DNA of 64,000 nt from Drosophila miranda (lineage: Eukaryota; Arthropoda; Insecta; Diptera; Drosophilidae), in NCBI RefSeq assembly GCF_003369915.1, contig NC_046676.1, positions 6,324,001-6,388,000 of the forward strand. Reading direction: 5' to 3'. Position 1 is the stretch's first letter, and every line of letters begins with the position of its first letter. A program made the position numbers and the translations under genes. The notes beneath the pieces are model-generated. The model did no database searches and was not told the origin of the DNA. It was given only the letters and a program-made list of their open reading frames with translations. This document shows, one piece after another, positions 52,803 to 60,100 of the stretch.

Positions 52803-53940
52803 TTCGAGTTAAGAATCTGGCTCAAATGAGGGCCACGCATCCCAGACTGTGGTCGCTTGAGCGAAAAATTACACGGAAGTACTTTAAAGAAGCGTGAACA
52901 AAGTGAAAACGTTTGGCCTTAGAAATATCTCACGGCTATTATCGCGTATAACATCTGTACATCTCTCTAGAGAACACTTCTTATTGAGTAACACCTCGAA
53001 GGAGTGGACCAGGTAAAACCAGCTACCGCTCTGTCGTTCCCTAACAATGTACATATGCCATTTTTTACCCTTGACTATACCGATTTTCTACCTAATCTAC
53101 CCATTCAGTTGCGAATGGGTTTCCAATCACAGTGTAAATACATCATTTACATCCTAATACTTTAAAATAAATCAATCAAAAATATAAACAACCTTTTACC
53201 CTCTCATTCTACGAAAACTGCAAGAACCATTTAAGATTGCATGCAAATTCCTTTAAAACCTTTATTAAACTTTATTAAATTATATCAAAAGCAGCAATTG
53301 GGCCAGCACTCGACTCAACTGAAAAAAATATCAGAATCATTCCCTATTATCTGATAAAAAAAATGGTATATTTGCCTACCATTTCCACTGCAATTTCATT
53401 TTTATAGCAGCAGATCACTCTTGGAAATCGAATAATTGAATACTTGTTCACACTTCTGGTTTGTTTCTGTTTTTATTTCATTTTTTTCCCCGATAGTGCA
53501 CATCGGAATATACAGAATTGCAGTGGAGTGTATTTGATGTGCACTTCGTTTTTATTATTTTGTATGTTTTTATGATGTTTAACATTAGCACTTCACGTAA
53601 TTGTGTGTGGGTGTGTTCATTTGTGTAAGAGTTCCTTAATGTAGATATATAAATTAATATTAAGCTTAGGCTCCTGCTAAGTCTATATGTACAGATACAT
53701 ACATCACAAGGAATACAAAATGGCTTGTTTTGCTGTCGCTTTTACTTTGGTTTTCTCATGGGAGGAGAGAATCGAATCGTTGATTAATGTGGAATTCCCT
53801 TTCGATAATCAGAGTACATACGATACATAAAGAGATGTATAAAAAGATACAGAACTAATGAAAGCGTATATCGAAAAAGAAAAAATGCTATCAAAAACTT
53901 TTCGCTAAATCATTTTCAGCTGAGGTCTCCGGCTCCATCG
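52803..53940. other. Spacer and inferred 3' UTR of the multi-promoter membrane protein gene
   Basis: AT-rich DNA without a supported coding frame. Part of it should be the 3' UTR of the gene to the right (transcribed leftwards), which ends its coding sequence at 53941. Several TTTATT (AATAAA on the minus strand) occur, for example around 53256-53275, so the end cannot be fixed. The right-hand part of 52803-53200 should contain sequence upstream of CAP gene 3. Confidence 0.45.
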
Positions 53941-54100
53941 TTACTGCCCAAAGTTGGGATTGTAGGGCGACTGCTTCTCATAGCCAGCGGGCATCACACT
54001 GGGCCCGGGACTAGCAACGGCCATATCGTATGTCGGCGGATTCATATTGGCTGCTCCCGCCCCAGAATACGGGGGATATGCCACGCCATGCGTTTGCATG
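53941..54100 (-). CDS. Common exon 3 (C-terminal tail with PPTY)
   Basis: Acceptor TTTGCAG before CATGCAAACG; 160 nt, entering in phase 2 (GG|C) and ending TAA. Encodes MQTHGVAYPPYSGAGAANMN, then PPTY, and a Pro/Gly/Tyr-rich end EKQSPYNPNFGQ. Confidence 0.88.
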
Positions 54101-57100
54101 CTGCAAATGTGGAAACAAAATATTAATATTTGCATTTCATTGGAACTTTTCTACGACTAGGACCAGACCAGGGCCCTAGAGCATAGCACCTACCCTGGCA
54201 ACGGCATCGGCATCTGCTGATGCTGCTGTTGCATCGGCATGGGCATCTGAACAGTCACATTGCTGTAGAAGAAAGACATTGATATGCTGATATGGAATAT
54301 GCATTTTGATTTTGCCAATTCTTTGCACTTACCCAGTGGTCTGTGCCGGATATGGAGCGGCGTAGGCATTTCCAGCCGGATAGCCAGGCGGGGGCAGTTG
54401 TGTAACAGGATAACCGCCAGGGGCTGTGTGTGTAGCGGAAGTCACCACTACTGGAGCTGCAACGGCAGAGATTATAAATTTGAAATTAAAAAACGACATT
54501 CTATGCGAACAAAGTGTTGATAAAGACTTATGCATTCCGATAGAATACAAACCGCTCTACAAGAAACCTCAAAGAAATCTGAAAGCTCTATCAACAAAAC
54601 ACAGATGGAGTGCCGGACTGATAGGCCTCCAGAACTTAAATGAACGAGCAGCACCTTCAATTATTGCGTTTGCAACGTTGTGTCCTGGCTTGTGGGAGGA
54701 AAAATTAACGTTATGGTCAGGAAAACGATACGATAAATACGAAAGCACAGCTTATCGTCCCCACCACGGATCGTATCTAATCAATTCCCGAAGATAAGCT
54801 AACAGATAAATCATTGCGAACTCAGTGGTGACTCATATGTTCGTAATCTGTATGACACAATATTCTCTGACTATTGCTTTGTATTTACCACATTCACCGA
54901 TTGTATAGCCAACATTTCGGGCAGCTTTCTGCTTGCGTCGTATAAGAACCACAGCCGTGGTAACGGTGAATATAGCAAAGCCGATTGACAGGCCAATCCA
55001 TAAGTCGGACATTTCCGATTTCTGGATAGGACTGGACGAAAACACAAACACCTTCCGATCCCTTACGAACGAAACTGAAAAGCTCTCATATGACAGCTCT
55101 ATATTTTCTATACTCGAAAAGTGTCTAATCAATGGCCGAGTATGTCCGAACCGTGTGTATGTATGAGCACATATTTGGTTTTGGTATACTAGCACTTGGC
55201 TACGATCAAGGCATGGTGAAATTCGTTAGCCGAACGGGGAAACCCCCACATCGAATGTTACCGTCATTGATTGTGTATCCAATATTTCGGTTTGCCTTTT
55301 GCTTGCGCCGTATGCAAACCACAATTGATGTAATGACAAATATCGTGCAAGCGATAGACAGAGCTATGAAAAACGCCAACATTGCAAGACGGAGCACACA
55401 AACACCTTGCCGTCAGGTCAGGAAACGAACTGAAAAGCTCTCGTATGACAGCTCTATTGTTTCCCACACCCAGACCGTGTCTAATCAATGGCCGATTATG
55501 GCCACGCGATAAGAGATTACGCCTTGGGGTGACATACACATGTTTACATTTCTTTTGTGCTCTGTGATTCCAAGGGATAAATCTTAGCAAAAGTGTTGTA
55601 ATAATTATTTACCCATTCTCCTAAACTTCTTGGCAAGACAGAATAGTGTTGTAAACATAACAACGGAGATTAACAAAAACACAATAAATGAAATAATGGG
55701 AATCAAAACAGAGTCCATTTCGAGTTAAAAAATAAAATTCAATGCTTTCAGTTGGAGCACGCGAAACGAACTAATGTTTTTATGGCTGCTAACCTAATGG
55801 CAAAATTGACTGATACGGAAATTGCCTGATTGATGGTATCGATCGTATTTTGGGAGGGAACCCCCTGAGACCCACCTGCACATTTGGTTAGCTGCGCCCT
55901 TTGATTGCGTCCGCGGGTGAGAAATGCCGCCACTGAGGTCAGGAAGAAGACAGAGAATGTGAAGAAGAGTATCCAGTATAGGCCCGAATCATCCATGATT
56001 TTAATACTTTAGAGCGACATTCACGGCATCAACAGTGCACAAAGACTAAACCCAAACTGCAAAGCTAAAGCCTCTAGCCAAGCTAGATTCGCAGTTGGAA
56101 AAGTGCCAGTAATGGCCAAAGAAAAGGGCAATCGCAATCATAAAGATATCTTATCAGAACGCGCACTCGCACTCGCAGTAAAACTACCCGTCACGGAACT
56201 TACGGAGATCGTTGAGCGCCTGAATGCGACGTTGACGACGTCCCAAATACACTGCACTGACCAGAACACAGCTGCTCACGGAGTAGAAGGTCAGCCTGAT
56301 GAGAAATCGCATAACGTTGACATAGAGGTAGGTGTGGTGGTAGGACCCTTCGGTCTGGTAGTTGGCTTCCATCGTTAGGTTGCTCATATTTCGTATTAGA
56401 TCACGTCTCTGGCCACGATCCAGGCATAGACCACCACCAGAGCCACCAAAATAGACAAAGTTCCAAGCTCGAATGCCAGGAACTTACAATTCAGATGCAA
56501 TCGCTGCGAAATTCTCTCGATTACATCGAATATGGTGGCGTTCATGTTGACAGGGTTCAACTGAACCGAATGGTTCACCTAATCATTTTCTCGATGGCCC
56601 AGCCATACGATGATTAAGTGCGACACATTAAGGTTCTATTTGGAAATTAGAAAATGATTCGAGTTGGTAAATAGTAGAACTGGAAGCAATTGGAAGAGTA
56701 CAGCAGTGTCATTTATCAATCACAGTCTGCTATCAGTGTGAAAATACAATAAAAGCCCAGAGTCATCGTCTACACTCTAGTGGGGATTACACTTCCTTAA
56801 TCTTTAAGCTTATATTTATAGCTTAGGAATACTCTGTTATAGAATACATGTCAGAGCTTTGTGGGACCGTTTCCAGAAATATTCTTTAGTCCCCAAAGAA
56901 CTGTATTAACATTAGTCAGATGATGCAAAAAGGCCACTCAATGATTATTTCTAATGAGTTTCTGCTATTTAATGGAATAATTTACGATGACGAAGGATAA
57001 TAAATATATATTATCAGGTAATTTCCTAATCGCTTCGGCACAATTATGGTTTATTAGAGGATTCATTATATCAATTATTAAAATGACTCTTCATATGTGT

Positions 57101-60100
57101 ACATGTCGGGCTTGGGCTAATATTTGTTAGGTATCCACAATGTACGAAAAAGTTCTTGGCAGAATAACCCGTTCTAATGCGACGGATCAAACGAAGTGAA
57201 AGAATATCACTGAATGCTCAGATAAGCAAGATCTTTCCACAACTTATAGATAAGATACGAGAGGGCTTTAGTTGTCATTATAAGTTTGGATTATAATCCA
57301 TTGTCTTAGCTTCGTCCTGTCTAGTTGTCGGTTTTTGCACAGCCAAATGACCAAAATGCAGTTACGATCGTATGTTAGATAGTCATATATCGGGCATATA
57401 TGGTATTTCTATTATAAAAAAAAAGTCTTTTATCAAATGGAATCCCTTCCCATCGTATTTCTTAGGCAATAATTAAACAATTTCATACAGGTAGCCGATA
57501 GCCAAGAATATTTATGGTGGGAAAGTCCGAAATCACCCCTAAAGCGAGCGGCGCTCGTATGATCGAAGGCATGAAAAGCTAACAAGAAAACGCTGAGTGA
57601 CGTCATTTAAGAGCATTGCCATGCCATGACCAGATGCAATTCCGGTTATCTGACGTAGAGCTTTTTTCCATTTGCTGCTGGCTCTCATTTCGATAAGGGA
57701 AATTCCGCCGTAGCTTTGCTCCGAATCTCATTTAGATAATCCAAAGAAAACGTTGTGACTAATACACTGGGGACATCTCACTTTTCAGGAATATTTACAT
57801 AAGAAAAAATTCTGTATTCACGTGAAAGATCATAAAAAATAACACTAAGATGGTTTTGAAAAGCAATTTTATATGATTATCGGAGAGATATTTTAAACCG
57901 TTTTACATATTTCTTGAAGTGCCATTATTTGCAAGGTTTTTACAGGTTTAATTACTCACAATCCGTCTTTTGACGTCTTTTCTTGGATTTTTTGACACAG
58001 CAGCAGCAAGAAGCACAGATCAATAGCACTAGAAACAGCACAAAAGCCCCAATGTACGCCACATTTATAGCCACAATATCATCATCCCAAGGAACGAAAA
58101 TGAAAAAGTTCATGGCGGAACAACCCGTTCTAATGCGACAGAATAACGAGATCAAACTAAGTGAAAGAAGCTCACTGAATGCTCAGATAAGCAAGATCTT
58201 TGCCCAACTTATAGATAAGATAAGATTAGTTGTCCCTATATTTCGTGATAGTCCATTGTCATACCTTCCTTCTTCCGTCTGCACAAAACCCTGCAGAAAT
58301 GCAGGCCGGAACAGATGATTACGATTAACACTATTTTGATAAGTAGAAAGGGAATGTAATTCTCAATAGCACTATGTGTCATGCTGTAGAACACGAAACA
58401 GAAACTAAAAACTAAAAAAAAACACGTTTGAATGCAACGAACTGAAACTGGCGACTGATCAACTCTCTAGAGATTGAACAGGGCTGAGGCACTAACCATG
58501 CAGTTTAAGAAGTATAGTAGATGCGTCAGTTCTGGTCTCAAAAGAATTTGCTGCTCAGGCCTTAGGCTCTGGGAGTTCCCATGTTCGGAGTCGAGTCACT
58601 CTCGCGCTCTCTCTTTAATGGAGAAACCCGACATTACCAACTCACTGGCAAGACACAGAATCTGTTTGTAGATTTGCAGGGCAACGCAGCCACGTAGACA
58701 AAAGCAAGCTAACCAAACGGCGATGAAAACCATCGCGACTGCCAATAGCAGGAGGAGGGTCGTCCAAGCCATTGCATCTACAAATCGAAACTGATTGCCA
58801 CAAATGCAAATTAAATAAGGCCATTCTTAGAGGCAAGTGCAAGAGCAACTGCAACTTCTGGCCGACTTGGAAATAAGCTGGAAGCAGAAACAGTTGCCGA
58901 TAAAGTCCAGCTGTGCAACAGCCGGAGTGAGCGGAGCGCCCCCACATTTTGTGCCAGGAGCTCGAGGCACGTCAGCAGCATTCCCAGAGGAGCAAAAAGG
59001 ATGATCAATCGCCGGTAACATCTAAGCCCTCTGTCTAACCAAACTGAACTGACATATGCTGCTGGCAATCGATTGATGAACAATTACGAAAGTGTCAGGA
59101 AATCAACTATGCAAACAGTTGAACAACTGTTTTTTGTGGTGAACCTCCATCACTTTTGAATCAATTAAGAACCCAAATGAAAATTTAAAAATAAAACAAG
59201 TAACAATTTCACAGCATGCTTTTGGGCCTCGGTCGAAAATCATACAAATCGGGAGCGGGAAGGGGACTTCACATACTTCTACCTATGTATATGGCAGAAA
59301 TAAATTGAGTGGTAAATATTTTTCGACGCCGAAAGAGCTTGATGAATCCTTGCTTTGAAGATACAACCTTCTGAGTGCCAAAAGTGCTGCGAAAATATTT
59401 TAAAACGTTTTAAAATGGGTATTTATCTTTTTGGAGAAACAAAAACCAAAGAAACCATTTTTAATGTTGTGTTGTTGTTCTTTTTGTAATACGCTAAGTA
59501 TATAAAATGTAGCCTACGTATAATGTATATGTATATTAAATATTGTTATTCTTTCTTGGTTAAATATTAACTGATGGAACAAAAAGTGCTTAAATCGAAC
59601 AACAAAGCGAGGAATTTACACTCTCGACTTGTAGGTTAATTTAAGGAGAATTTAAGGAACCGTAATCGGTTTCCAACAAGAGTTCTTCAGATAATCAAGC
59701 TACCCCTTCAAAGGTACTATTGTCTATAACTATTTTACAATTGTTCACAATCATCATTAAGTGTAATACAAATTCAAGTCGAACGAAAGCGCCGTGTAGG
59801 GAAGATACTAACTTGCTTCAAAGACACCCTTGTCCTCTGTCCTTTGCTTTCTCTTACGGATGGCAGAGCGTATTATGACCGTCAGTATTGCACAGAGAAC
59901 AATCACGAAGATCGAGCACAAGACAATCGTTGAGATCGTCAGATCCTTTTCACCGGGCACATGCGGCATCTTTTGCTTGGGATATATTCGATTATGGTCT
60001 CTTTCAGTCTTTCAGAATTGTCCGTTTGGATTCAAACTACTCCACAGAATGGCGAATATCGAAAGCGTTTGTTCTCTTGTTCATTGCGCAGACGTTGGAC

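Noticed and set aside
54426..54797. 123-codon plus-strand ORF
   Set aside because: Overlaps common exon 1 in antisense and an intron; no domain. The sense-strand exon with correct splice sites is the better explanation.
58811..59083. Further first exon candidate upstream of exon I
   Set aside because: Hydrophobic stretch present (LIILFAPLGMLLTCLELLA) but no donor in phase 1 follows it; more likely leader sequence or chance.
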